The translations under genes were made by a program, and so were the position numbers. Under the pieces are notes generated by a model. It was not told the origin of the DNA. It was given only the letters and a program-made list of their open reading frames with translations, and made no database searches. From Balamuthia mandrillaris (Eukaryota > Discosea > Longamoebia > Balamuthiidae): a DNA stretch of 64,000 bases. Positions 1-11,991 of this stretch are shown one piece after another. The stretch is from contig JAVKOQ010000091.1 of assembly GCA_031835245.1 (NCBI GenBank), positions 1 to 64,000 of the forward strand, read 5' to 3'. The first letter of the stretch is position 1, and every line of letters starts with the position of its first letter.

Positions 1-2489
1 AGGAAAATACTCGCTTGCCACCGTTGAGCCAAGAATGGTTACATGAGTCGTCTTTGGCAGATGCCCTTATGTCAGCTACTCCCCCAAAGGCAACAACAAG
101 CCGTCATCGAATGAAAGGACAACAAGAGAGGATGTCAGAAGAAGAGGAAGAGGAAGATGAAGACGAAGAGCAACAAGAAGAAGAAGAAGAAGAAGAAGAA
201 GAAGAAGCGATGATGGAGGAAGATCCAGAGGCCTTCTTACATCCCCCACTGGATCACCAGCAATTAGAGCAAGCGGCCCAAAAGGAAGCGATAGTAGATA
301 AGCAGCATTCCGCCAAGGAAAAGTTGTTCCTCTACCGTATAAAGCTGACCCATTATTGTCCTCCCTTTACGGTGCAAGAAGCCTTGGCAGAGAACGCGTT
401 GAACTTTGCCAGTCTGAAATCCTTGAAAGGCATGCGCATTTCTACCAGCATCAACCTTTCTGGACCTTTGGAGGATGTTAGGCGGTTGGTGCTCGCTGTT
501 CGTCGCTGCTTGATGAAGGAAGCGCAACAACAGAATACTCTGCTGGAGTTGGATCCTTTGGACAGAAAGGTCTGGAAGACACGCATTCATCATCCGGTTC
601 GTTCTCAGCTGGAGCGAGTGTGGCCGCACATCGCAGTGGAAAAATCCAAAAAACCTGAGCGAAGACGAAGCAAAAGCAGCAGCAGCAGCACCAAAAGCAA
701 GAACAAGAGTACAGCTAGCAGCTCTGCTACAGTTAACATGCCAGCAGGCCAGTTATCCGATGCAGCTGCTATTGTGCATGTCAAAGATTTGCCTGAGCTG
801 GATGCTATATCACCACTCGCAGCTGATTGGTAAGTCGTTTTTTTATTTGTTTGTTTGTTTGTTTGTTTGTTTCATAGCAACAACTCACCACTTTTTCACT
901 TTTCTTTTTCTCTTTTCCTCTTTATTTCTCTCTCTCTCTTTCTCTCTTTCTCTCTCTCTCTTTTTCTCTTTCTGTTACTCTCCAGGGATTTACAATATGT
1001 GGATCAATTGGAAGACAAAACGTGGCAGCCCATCCATACAGCCTCTACCAAAGTCGGCACTACAGAAATGAAGAGGGAGAAGCATCGCGCCAAACGCCAT
1101 TCGGTTAGGCACCAAAAAGCCATGGACAAGCTGGCTCAGAAGAGCAGTGAGCTGCAGCAAGATATCTCTGTTGATGCCAGCCCCTGCATTGACTTGACAG
1201 AGTTTTTTGGGCCTGACCTTCGCTCTTTTGCTGCTGTGGACCACCAGAGTAGTAGTTTGAATGATGCAGAGTTTAGTCTTGATGATGGCAGTCGTCTGGG
1301 TGGTGGTGGTGGTGGTGGTGGTGGTGATGATGATGCAAATGCTACATCAGTTGGTGAGTTTGTAGACAAAATGGACATAGCAGCAGCAGCAACAGCAGCA
1401 ATAGCAGCAAAAAGAAAGCAGCAAAAACCAAGCTCAACAAAGCGCCCAAGAGCTATGTCATCCTCTGCTGCCTCTTCTTCTCCTGCAACAAGCAAGAAGC
1501 CACGGAAAGCAGATGATGATGTGCTGCTGAAAGAAAAGAAAAAGAAGCAAAAGCAGAAGCAAAAGCAGAAGCAGAAGCAGAAACAGAAACAGAAGCAGAA
1601 GCAAAAGCAACAGCAGAAAAAGAAGAAAAAGAAGACCACCACCAAGTCGGAGGAGTCAGAGGCGGCAGATAAGTCAGAGGAGTCAGAGCAGGAAGAGGAA
1701 AAATCCAAGAAGAAAAAGAAGCCTACAGCTTCTACCAAGTCTACTGCTCCTAGTATCAGCAGCAGCAGTAGCAATAGCAGCTCCTCAGAGAATGATGATG
1801 CTGATGCTGATGATGATGATGATGATGAGATTGCCAGTCTCATGAGTGTTGATATCACTCCTGCAACAGGTAAGAGGTGCTCATGTTTGGTGGTTACTAC
1901 AACAACCACAACATCCACTACTCCTACTCGTTTTTTTTTTCTTTTTTTCTTTTTGTTATTACTTGCTTATATCCGTCCTTTCTTTGCACAATAACAACAC
2001 ACAAATGCATCGCATCTCACTTGCATGCATGCATGCATACAGATACACCACGTGGTGGTGGTGGTGGTGGTGGTGGTGGAAATAACAAAAGCAAGACAAA
2101 TATGCCCAAGACAGCTCCATCAGCAGTTGCAGTGGATGAAGAGAGTGATGATTCCATTCTGATCGACGTGTTGGGATGTATGTATTATATTTCATTTTGT
2201 CTGTTGGTTGGAGTTTGTTTGTTGGATTGTTTGTCCTTTTCCTCTTTGTGTTTTTTTCTTTTTGGCTGTTTTGGTTGCAATTCTATCCTTATGCAGTAGC
2301 GCTCCGTCGGAGCGGCAGCTTTTTAACTCCAGTTTTGTGTTTTTACTATTCATTGTTTTTTGATTGTCTTTTGGTGTTGATTGTTTAGCGCTCCATCGGA
2401 GCGCTATCTTTTTGGTGTTTGTTTGCAGTGTTATGCCTTTGTGATTTCTCATTCCATTACTTACTGATTGTGGTTGTTGTTGTCTTATG

Positions 2490-2526
<37 letters not shown>

Positions 2527-2923
2527 ATTGTTTTAGTATCAAAGCAAACTGCTAGTGACCCAGCTAAACAAGCAGCAGCAACAGCAGAAGAAGAAGAAGA
2601 AGAAGAAGAAAAAGAAAAAGAAAAAGAAAAAGAAAAAGAAAAAGAAGAGGAACAGAGAAGCAAAGATGCTAGCAGAGACAAGGAAGAAGAAGAAGAAAAA
2701 GAAGAAGAGGAGGAAGCAGAAGAAGAAGTAGAAGAAGAAGAAGAAGCAAAAGCTGGAGAAAAAGAAGCAGAAAAACAGAAAGGAGAGGAAAACACAAGTG
2801 CATCCAAGAGCCTTAGCAACAAATCTACGCGCAAGGCTGCAGCTGCTGCCCAAAAGGCTATTGCTACTGCTGCAGCCAAATCATCTTTGCAAAGTGCTGC
2901 TGCTGCTGTGGCTGCGTCATCTA

Positions 2924-2962
<39 letters not shown>

Positions 2963-3006
2963 AAGGAGCCACAACTCGTTCACAACGCCGTAACACAGGC
3001 AGGTGA
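1..3006 (+). CDS. 5'-partial low-complexity acidic/lysine-rich protein (possible N-terminal part of the next gene)
   Basis: I do not recognise this protein. The frame is open to the left edge and has no in-frame ATG near position 15, so the 5' end is missing. Exons by phase: 1-829, 986-1869, 2043-2177, 2537 to about 2989. The first exon holds a Glu-rich run, then a globular-looking stretch (about nt 300-640, with a conserved-looking LYRIKLTHYCPPFT core) that matches no family I know. The rest is Ser, Gly, Lys-Gln, Asp, Glu and Ala-rich and probably disordered, with many basic clusters that suggest a nuclear protein. The frame stops at 3004-3006. A GTAACA donor at 2990 joins in phase to an acceptor at 3477-3478, which would make this the N-terminal part of the recombinase gene. 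The stronger-looking GTGATC donor at 3003 does not fit the phase. Real coding is fairly sure; the gene boundary is not. Confidence 0.6.
2300..2405. other. Two related hairpins inside an intron
   Basis: Two near-identical inverted repeats lie in the intron 2178-2536. At 2300-2314 CGCTCC pairs with GGAGCG around a GTC loop. At 2387-2405 AGCGCTCC pairs with GGAGCGCT around an ATC loop. They are about 87 bp apart, GC-rich in a T-rich intron, and differ at one loop base. They could be an RNA structure that affects splicing, the ends of a very small insertion, or protein binding sites. No known RNA family is recognised. Confidence 0.5.
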
Positions 3007-3435
3007 TCTCTTTCTCTTTTTATATTTGTTGGTTAGTTGAGTGATAGCTTGAGTTGGTTGGTTGGTTGGTTGGTTGATGGTAATAATATTGGTTAAACAA
3101 TGGATAGATAGCTGAATAGTAAAGTAATAATGGTGGTGATGGTAATAATGGTTAAGAGTGCTGAGTGAGAGTAAGTGAGTAATAGTAGTGATTGTTGTTG
3201 TAAATAATAGATAGGCAACAAAAAAAGACAACTGAGTATGAAAAGGCAATTATAAAAATGAAAAAGGAAAAAAAAGAGAAAGAAAGAAAATGATTTTAGG
3301 AAAGAAAAGGAAAAACAAAACAAGTAACCACATAGTTCTCATTTAGTTTTATCATCTCTTTATTCATTCATCCTCAATTACTAACTTCTTGTTTCTTTTG
3401 TTTCACAATTTGTTGTTTGTGTTTGTGTCTACTAT

Positions 3436-3467
<32 letters not shown>

Positions 3468-3478
3468 TTAACAAACAG

Positions 3479-4872
3479 AAGATAATCTATCTATTCCTGC
3501 TGCCTTTGACCAACCTCCACCAATAAACAACAACAATAACAACAACAACAACAACAACAACAAAGAAGTAGCAGTAGCAAAAACAATAGTAGCAACAGCA
3601 GCAAAAGAAGAGGATGATGAAATAATGATTGTCTCAATATCATCATCATCATCATCATCATCCTTATCCACAACATCTCTCTATCATCACTTGCCTCCCT
3701 ATCAGGCTCTGGACTCTCGCTCTTTCATTCGCAAGCAGTTTTTGGATCATTATTGGTTAAAAACACCACCATCAGCTACCACCCTTGATTCTGCTCCAGT
3801 TATTGCTACTGTTGATAACCCTGCAGAACTCTGTTCACCTCCTTTTTCTGCATCACCCTTTTCATCTACCACCACCACCACCACCGCCACCACCACCGCC
3901 ACTATTACCACCACAGCATCAACAACCCAAACACAACCACGACAACAACAACCGAAAAGGATGATTTCTTCTTCTGGTTCTTCTTCTTCATTTGCTTCTT
4001 CTTCTTCTTCTTCTTTTTCTTCTTCTTCTTCTTCTTCAACAAATTCAGAGTCCTTTGTCTTTGAGAACAATGAAGATGTTATGGATAGCGGTAGCAATTG
4101 TAATTTATTGTCATTATCATCATCCTCATTAGACGGAGGAGGAGGAGGAGCAGAAACAGATATAGATGCAACAAGTAAAACAACAGCCACACCAACGTTG
4201 ATAGATTTGTTGTTGTTGACCGACGACAAAGAAGAAGAAGAAGAAGAAGAAGAAGAAGAAGATAAAGAAAAACACAAAGAAGAAAAACAAGAAAAGAAGA
4301 AAAGAGATAACCAACATATTGGAGCTAGAACAGCAAATGATAATACTGATGATACCACACATGGCAGCAGTAGTCGTAACGGTGGTGATGGTGCTGGCAG
4401 ACGTCTTTCTCGTGCTATCACATTGATGAACCATTTGTCAGAAGAGCGCTGGACAGAGTTGACAGCAGTGACGAGTCGATGGAGCCCTTCGACCCAACGT
4501 AAACATGCTTGGACTTTGGCCATCTGGGAAGCGCATTGTGCACATCATCAATGTTTGCCAGCTCTTCCTTTGAATCTCCAACGCCATAATGTAGGAGCCT
4601 TTGTTCAATGGTTGATTTTGGATGTGGGGTATGCCTTGAGCTCTGTGCGTGATGTCATGATTGCCAGTCTTTATCGTTTGCATGATGAAAGTATCCAACA
4701 ACAGCTTGATACCCTTGCTGCCTCCTCCTCCTCCTCCTCCTCCTCCTCCTCCTCCACTTCCTCTGTTTCTTCCATCTCTTCATCCCCAGCATCATCACCT
4801 ACTTCTATTATCACCACAACCAGCAGGAATGCTTCTCCTCTATCCAAAACCCTTCTTGGTGATGGTGTCACT

Positions 4873-4924
<52 letters not shown>

Positions 4925-5268
4925 GACGCACGACAGCAATGATGGCAACAGATCATGCCTACTTGTTGTTGCTAAAGAACCAAATGGATGCCATCAAAGA
5001 TCAAGTCAAACAGGCCATTCGGCATTGCAAAAGAGCCAAACCCTCCTGTTCTAGCAAACAATTGTGCAAAGATGCTTGTTTGCTGGATGACGTCTTGCAT
5101 ATCATCGCATCCACTCCAGATGGACTGGTGAGCAAAGCTGGTGAAGCCAGTTGTTGGTTACACAGTGTTTGTACTGGTGCCAGAGCCATTACAGCAGCAA
5201 ACATTCGTTTGGGTGATATTGTGGCATTTCGACCTAAACTTTCATCCTCCTTTTCCAACAACAACAAT

Positions 5269-5314
<46 letters not shown>

Positions 5315-6138
5315 GCCGCAGCAGCAGCAGCAGCAACATCAGCTGTCACCACCAAGAGGATGCCTTTTCTCCTCCTCTTTATTTCCTTTCTTTGCGCCAA
5401 CAAGTCACCAAAGGAATACCAAATCATTGGAATCATGTCGTTACTTTTGAAGGTTATTTAACACCACCACCACCACCACCACCACCACCACCAGGAGGAA
5501 TATCTTCATCATCACCATCCCCGTTATCCTCATTGCCACTTAGCACCACTACTACCACCTCTACCATCACGACCGCTGCTGCATCAACAACATCAACCGC
5601 TGGAGTTTGTCTTGGAGATTTTATTTACTGGCTAAACAAGCATCTGCTGTGCAAGCATGGTTTGGATTTGCGAGAGTTTCACAACTGGTGCTTGACAGAC
5701 AAACAAAAACAAACATCATTATGGGGATGGTCACGCGATACTTTGAATGCCAAGCTGCAAGACCGCGCTGTTCGGGCTGGTTATCCTGAAGGGTTATTCT
5801 CCTTTCACTCCTTACGTGCTGGCTTCCTTTGCACTGCCTTGATCTTGGAGGGACTGCAGGAAGGGCATAGTCAGAACAATGTACTGGATACCACTGCCCT
5901 TATCGCAGGTTGGGTACCTCGTGGTAGATCTCAGCAAGTCTACGTCAAGGATACATTAAAACGTGCTATTGTGGCCAATCGCTTGGTTAGCAATGTTACC
6001 ACCCTTCATCCTTCTTCTTCTTCTTCTTCTTCTTCTTCTTCTTCTTCTTCTGCTGCTGCTGCTGATCATCATTCTCCTGGGCCTCGACATTGTGGTTTGT
6101 TATTCATCTGATTTTTTGTTTTTCTTTTGTTTTTTCTT

Positions 6139-6179
<41 letters not shown>

Positions 6180-7673
6180 TCTATAAACCACCTGTGCTTA
6201 CTTTTTCTCTTTGTGGTTTTTTTTATCCTCACTCCCTTGCAGTGATTGCTCCAGAGCTAGTTACCAAAGAAGCATTTCACAATCTATCCCCAGAGGCTTT
6301 GCAACAATCCAAGTGGTCTGCAGATACCAACTATCAGAGTTTTATCCATGCTGTTCGCCAACGGTTTGTTTGTTTGTTTGTTTGTTTGTTTGTTTTTTTT
6401 TTGTTGCCCTTTGCTTGTTGTTGTTTGTTTGTTGGTTTGTTTGTTTGCTGGTTTGTTTTGTTTGGATGGTATCTACCACTATCTATCAATCTATTCAGTC
6501 ATGGCTTGTTTGTTTGCTTGCTTGCTTGCTTGTTTGCATTCAAAAATGCACCTTTAGACTCAGCGCTCAGCTCGAACGCAGAGGTTTATTGTAGCAGCAA
6601 CAACATTCATGGTCTAAACAATAATTGTTCTGATGGATTGGTGTTGGTCTATTTGTTCTTCTTTTGACATTGCATCATTTATTCACACTTTGTTTTTTGT
6701 CTCTTTTTCTTTCTTTCTTTCTTTCTCATTCTTTCTTTTTCTCTTTTTCTCTTTTTCTTTCTTTTTCTTTCTTTTACACTGCTTCTTTAGTTTCATGAAA
6801 CGAACAGATTTACCAACCAAAGATCAACAAATACGATTTTATCGCTCCTTGTGGCTTGAATGTTGTACTGCTTGGGTAGACAAAGATGAGTTTGACAAGG
6901 ATGTGTTAGCTGAAGCTGCAGCAACTTATGAGGCCAAAAACAAATCTCCTCTTCATTGGCCCAATATTCATCATCAGCTTTGCCGTCAACATATCTCTGG
7001 CATTCTACAAGGTTTTTTCAGTGGCTTGAATGAGCTGGTGGATGAGTTTGTAGCTCCTGTACTTCCCAAGTTGGTCAACGGATCACCCATTCACAAAGCA
7101 TTCCTCACCTCTCGTCATCAAGAGCAGCCATTCTTACCTACTTTTCCTAATGATGATGTTCTGAAAAAAAACGATGATAACGATGATGATGATGAAAGGA
7201 ATCATAACTCAAAAGAAAAAACACCACCACGACAACGAGTTCGCAGAGCACTTCAGCAGCGACAACAAATGTTATCCAATCGACTCAAATATCAGAAGAA
7301 TGGTCATCGACAACGGATTGCTTGGCAGACACCAGAAATCCGTAGACTTGTCACTTGGCGCTTGCGTGATGGATGGTCTTGGTTGGAGATTGCCAAACAC
7401 TTGCCTACCCAACGCCGAACCAACAATGATTGCTATGACAAATGGCGCAATCTCCTCACAGAATTCTTCAACAATCTCGATGCTTTAAAAGACAAATACT
7501 TGGTGGCCCATGATGAGGACTTTGACACACCGGATGACAACCATGCTTCCCTCCCATCATCTCCTACTTCTACTACTACCACTACAGTCATATCCATCTT
7601 GGATGAAGAGGAAGAAACAAAGGAGAATGATGATGATGATGATGATGATGATATTATGATTATATCCAGTTAG
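3479..7673 (+). CDS. Tyrosine recombinase with C-terminal SANT/Myb-like domain (Crypton-like or domesticated)
   Basis: Exons 3479-6094, 6243-6363 and 6791-7673 join in phase; an internal ATG lies at 3625. A tyrosine-recombinase module is readable: an N-terminal core-binding (SAM-like) helical region (about nt 4430-4700), then catalytic Arg in TGAR (5182-5184), beta-hairpin Lys in TKG (5410-5412), HSLR (His 5806-5808, Arg 5815-5817), Trp in AGW in the His/Trp position (5911-5913), and the nucleophile Tyr (5941-5943). All the expected catalytic positions are filled and the frame is unbroken. A SANT/Myb-like helical domain (about nt 7310-7470; Trp-rich, RIAWQTPEIRRLVTWRLRDG) follows near the C-terminus. 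Between these motifs lie Ser, Asn, Ala, Pro and Thr runs, which families of this enzyme do not normally have. Known members in eukaryotes are Crypton DNA transposons and genes captured from them. No reverse transcriptase, terminal repeats or target duplication were seen, so whether it is mobile or host-owned is open. It may extend upstream into the preceding exons. Confidence 0.72.
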
Positions 7674-9093
7674 ATTATATATATATATATATTCCTATGA
7701 GAAAATTGAAAAAATTGCTACTTTGCCCCACTTTATCCGTTGGACTTATAGACTTAGAGTTTTATAGAATGGACCATGGGGAGTTGAATGCTGTAGGTTC
7801 TGAGTACCCGCCCCTAACCCTAACCTTCATAGATCTAGGAGCTGTAACAATATGATATTGAATTTTAAGCCTATTAAATAGGTGAGGCACAAATATGTGG
7901 AAGCAACACTAAGAACACTGTATTAAGGATAAAAGAGCAGTACAGAGTGTGTATATAGGTGTGGTGTGTGTGTATGGTTTCTGGCGGGTGTGTATGGATA
8001 CATAGGAACTCTATTTATATATGTTCATGGTTCTGGAATATTTCTCAAGTCTAAATCTCTGTAACTGTGATTTGATAGGAAAGAGGTGAGAGCAACTTCA
8101 GGAGAATAAGTACGAGAGATAAGATAATCATTGTGTGTTCTTATAATGCCAACAAGCACTGCTGTTGTCTTGAACATGGAGAAGGATATTACATAGTGCA
8201 ATCCTGGTCTGATTGCTAGAAGGATGTCAGCCAACTAATCAATGGAATCTCTAAGTATAGCATTACACAAAGCAAAGAAAAACAGGAAAAAAGAAAAAAT
8301 GATTTAAAAAGTTGAAAAATAGTAAGCATAATGTGATAAGGCTGGCAAGGTTAGGAAAAATCCTTTAATAGAATAAGATTTTTATACAAGGAAAAATAGG
8401 GATAAATATTATGGAAAAGTGGTATAACTATTATAAAGAAGAAAAAGAAACTCACTTATAAAGACAGAAAATGAGGAAGACAAAATGTGAGTAAAGAGAA
8501 GGAATTCAACTGCAAAATCAATGAAAATCATTTAATTACTCATTTTGTGTTTATGGTTTTGTTTTTATTATGTGCTTTTAAATACAGGTCAAGCTGATCT
8601 TCAATATAAGAAACTTGCTCAAAGGGAGAGAGAAACACAGAGAGAGAAAAAGAGAAAAAGAGAGAGAGAGAGTGTTGTAAAATAAGAACAGGATGATAGT
8701 GGAGACAAAGTAAGTATGAGACCCAAACTTAATTTACTAAAGTAAAGAATACAAGTAAAGTATTTTGTTATAAGTTGTCTGAGAGGAAGGAAGAAGAAAC
8801 AAGGAGAGGCAGTATTTAAACTAGAAGAAAGATCCATAAAAGAACAAAGCATAAAATGGAAGAGAGAGAGAAAAGGAAACATCAAGAAAGGAGAAGGGGA
8901 AGTTTAGAGGTTTCCTCAGGTCAACAGCAGAAGGAGAACTCGGCAGAAAACAGAGCTACTATGTTGGAATTTTCCAACAAGAGAGAAAGAAAAAAAGCAA
9001 GCAAAGATGTAAAATAGATAAAAAAAAGGAAAAAAGAGATAATTGTGATAAATAATAATCATGAAACAAACAATCAAAGGAAATAATCAAAAG
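7674..9093. other. 1.4-kb AT-rich intergenic region, no gene seen
   Basis: No convincing coding frame, tRNA or structural RNA is visible. The stretch contains a (TA)n run at 7675-7692, a telomere-like motif at 7811-7825, and a purine-rich GA/AAG area at 8630-8900. An 18-bp perfect palindrome, TGTTGGAATTTTCCAACA, sits at 8962-8979. It separates the recombinase gene from the convergent FG-GAP gene and probably holds both 3' UTRs. Confidence 0.6.
7811..7825 (+). repeat. Short telomere-like (CCCTAA) repeat
   Basis: CCCCTAACCCTAACC is two units of the common eukaryotic telomere repeat (TTAGGG on the other strand), about 140 bp downstream of the recombinase stop. Two units can arise by chance or mark an old break-repair or insertion point. 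Confidence 0.4.
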
Positions 9094-11991
9094 TTACATG
9101 TCACGTGGAGAAGCTATGCTAAAATGAGATAACTTTTCTTCTAGTTGTGCCTTGGCTGTGTTACGTTTACGCCGCTGATAGAGAAAGAAACCAGCAACAA
9201 AAGCTACAGCTAACAACACCACACTACATACGGTGGTTATTGTGATGATGAGGAGGTTGTTTTGACCATCATTATCAGCTTCAGTGAGCAGCACAGTAAA
9301 TCGAGAAGGAGAATTTCCACTTTTGATGGCCACGTCTTTGGCTTTGATGGAAATGGAAAGAGTATTGAGGGAGAAGGTGACAGGCTGCCGTATGTTGGTA
9401 TTGCCTTCAGAAAAGACCTCGCCCAGTACGAGCTTGCTGTCTGGTGTTATGCCTGGAAATTGGGTGGTTGGCAACTCCCATTCAAGGTCCAAATGGGTGC
9501 TTATTCCGTTGATAACAGGGTTGTTGGAGTCGAGAGGGACGATGGACACTTCAACGGAAGGAACTAGTGGTTGTTTCTTCTTAACAGTCACCGGTTCGTC
9601 TTGTGGGAGAACATCCCTGACTTGGATCACAGACGGCACAACGAGTTTGGTGATAGAGAGGGTGGCCACTGAGTTGTTTTGGGATTGTTCGCGTACCACC
9701 ACTTTCACGTCAATGGGGTTGACTGGGCTGGCCTGATCCACGAGCACGTCTGTCGGTTGCACCACCACAGAAACTGTTGGTGGAGCACATTTGGTAGGAT
9801 CTTGACTGCACGCTCCTCCGAGACAAGCGATGCCTGTCAGTCCATTAGAAGTGCTGCAAGAGCACTCCTGGATGTTGGCGACGCACATGCCGCTGTGGCA
9901 GCGACAAGGCTTGGTAGTAGGACATCCGTTTTGGGCGTAAACGCATTGACAGCTAAGAATGTCAGGGGCACAGCTGCCGTCCGCACATAACCAGGCATTG
10001 CTTCCGCAGAGAGGGGCAGGTGGGTCTGGTGGTGGTGGCGGAACCAGCTCGCGGCAAGTGGCTCCTTCCTTAGCAAATCCGGTGGGGCATTGGCAGGAAC
10101 AGCTGGTCACCAAGTTCTTGAGGGTTTGAGGGGCCTGGCAGTACGGGCACAACACACTACATCCGGGTTGAAGGTAACAATATCTATCGCTTTGCTTGCA
10201 GATAAAGAAATCGTCTTGCTGCAGTTACACAAACAAAACACAACACATAAGAACAAAGAGCAGGAAAGCACACACAAACCGAAACACTGGAAACGAATGG
10301 ATGAGAATTGCGTACCCCATCGCCATTAAAATCACCAGCAACAAGTCCTTCGCCTAACACAGAACCAAACTCAGAGCCATCCAGCCGAAAACCATTTTGG
10401 CCATTAAGGTTGGCAACGAAGATATCTCCCGCTGGCGTGGATGTACCAAAGATAATATAGGCACCCCCACCATTTGGAGTGATAAAAGAGCTATACCCAG
10501 CCGTGATGATGAGATCGTCAAGTCCATCCTTGTTGATGTCTCCAGCTGCAATATCATCTCCAAACAGTTGGTGGGAGCCTAGTTGATGCTGAACTCGAAA
10601 GCCGTTGACTCCATCCAGGTGCCTAAACGTAGTTGGAGATACGGGTTGGTTTGTACCAAGAAGGACGTAGACTGAGTCATCAACTCGAGTGGCCACGTCG
10701 GCCAGCCCATCCCCGTTAAAGTCACCGATAGGGGACAAGTGTAGTCCTATGTGAGAATTCTGTGCTGGGCCTTCCACGCGGATTGCCTCTCCGTTTTGCA
10801 CCATGACGTCCACATCTAGGACATCAGGTCTAGCACTTCTCGTGCCAAAGATGACATAGATAGCGCCGGTTCTACTAAAAGCTCCGTCGTAGTATTCTGC
10901 CCCGGTCACGACGTCATCGATGCCATCCCCGTTGAAATCTCCAATTCTCCTGATGGTTGCACCAAAATGGACTGGACCATCTATCCTATATCCTGTCGTT
11001 CCTTTAGCCTCCCACGAGCTCATAAAGCCACCTGGAGCAACATTCTCTCCACCAAAGACCACCCATATTGAGCCGGTGGATTGGCCGTTGAACCCGGCAG
11101 TCCAAGCACCCACCACGAAATCTCCTCTGTTTAACAAGAATCAATCAGCAAAAGTAACTAGAGTGAAGTGTTTTTTTTTTGAGTTTTTGTTTGTGCTAAC
11201 TTTCCATCACCGTTCAAGTCAGCTCCTGCCCCTCCTATTCCAGTTTGTCCACTGGCCTTAAAACGAAAACCGTTCGTGCCGTTCAGGGTAGTAAGGGGCC
11301 ATGCACCGGAAGGGTAAGGGTCCCTCCTTCCATACACCACATAGCCTGACTCAGCGGGCGCCCCTGGAGCACCAACCCCTATATCATCAATCTGAAATAA
11401 AAACCATCGTCACCATCGTCATTAGCTCATTTGTATGCATTGGGTGACGAGGTAACCGCTGTATTTGGTTTGGTGAAGCAAGGAAGTCTTACCCCATCAC
11501 CGTTGAAATCAGGTATGATCCAAGCATTTGAAACCTGGTCGTTGGGCTGCCCGTCCATACGAAAACCATTGATCCCATTCAGAGCTCCACCTGCTACAAC
11601 TCTCTTCTCGGTCGTACCAAATAGAACGTACGCAGAACCGCTATTAGATCGCTCGATGCCAACGCTCGTCACGATGTCTACCAATCCTGAAAGGAAGAAG
11701 GCGGGTTCAAACTCTCAAGAAATACACTACAAAAGAATTACGAGAAGCCGTCTTACCGTCTCCGTTGACATCCCCGCCTGTAGCCAAGTTCCATATCCAG
11801 GCTATAGAGTCTGCCCCTCTAAGCTTAAACTGTTCTGTTACAATAAACGGTTGTGCTACTGGCGGAGGAATAGGGCAACCAGAAGGAAAAGTGTTTGCTA
11901 GAACCACTGTTGGTGCTAAACAACCCATCGTTATCAGAGCCATTATGAGCTCCCACACAGCAAGTCTTTGTACAGTCAGCGCACTTTTCAT
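9094..11991 (-). CDS. FG-GAP repeat single-pass membrane protein (integrin-alpha-like)
   Basis: Exons (minus): 11991-11757, 11686-11493, 11391-11201, 11126-10316, 10218-9094; all phases agree, giving about 851 aa. ATG at 11991 is followed by a signal peptide (residues 1-32). Residues about 40-477 form repeated FG-GAP blades with calcium-loop motifs such as DVNGDGLVD, DFNGDGIDD and DINKDGLDD, each followed by a YVLFGT/YVIFGT-type strand. This fits a seven-bladed beta-propeller as in integrin alpha chains. Three introns fall exactly at NGDG motifs. Exon 5 holds a Cys-rich segment, a long beta-rich stalk, a transmembrane helix (about 799-824) and a 27-residue basic tail. The membrane junction reads GFFLYQRRKR, which recalls but is not the integrin GFFKR motif. 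FG-GAP proteins outside animals are common, so an adhesion or ligand-binding role is inferred. No VWA/I domain is seen. Confidence 0.88.

Noticed and set aside
1136-1918. Minus-strand Val/Phe/Cys/Ser-rich long frame
   Set aside because: It is the reverse complement of Lys/Gln/Asp repeats in a real gene; such frames occur opposite every trinucleotide repeat here.
8025-8234. Minus-strand frame of 69 codons in the gene-free stretch
   Set aside because: No ATG start, no homology I recognise, no splice context.
7843-8979. Possible solo LTR: TG...CA ends (TGTAACAATA and TTCCAACA) around a non-coding 1.1-kb stretch
   Set aside because: The ends are not inverted copies of each other, there is no matching target duplication, and no related internal sequence. 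The palindrome at 8962-8979 alone is not enough.
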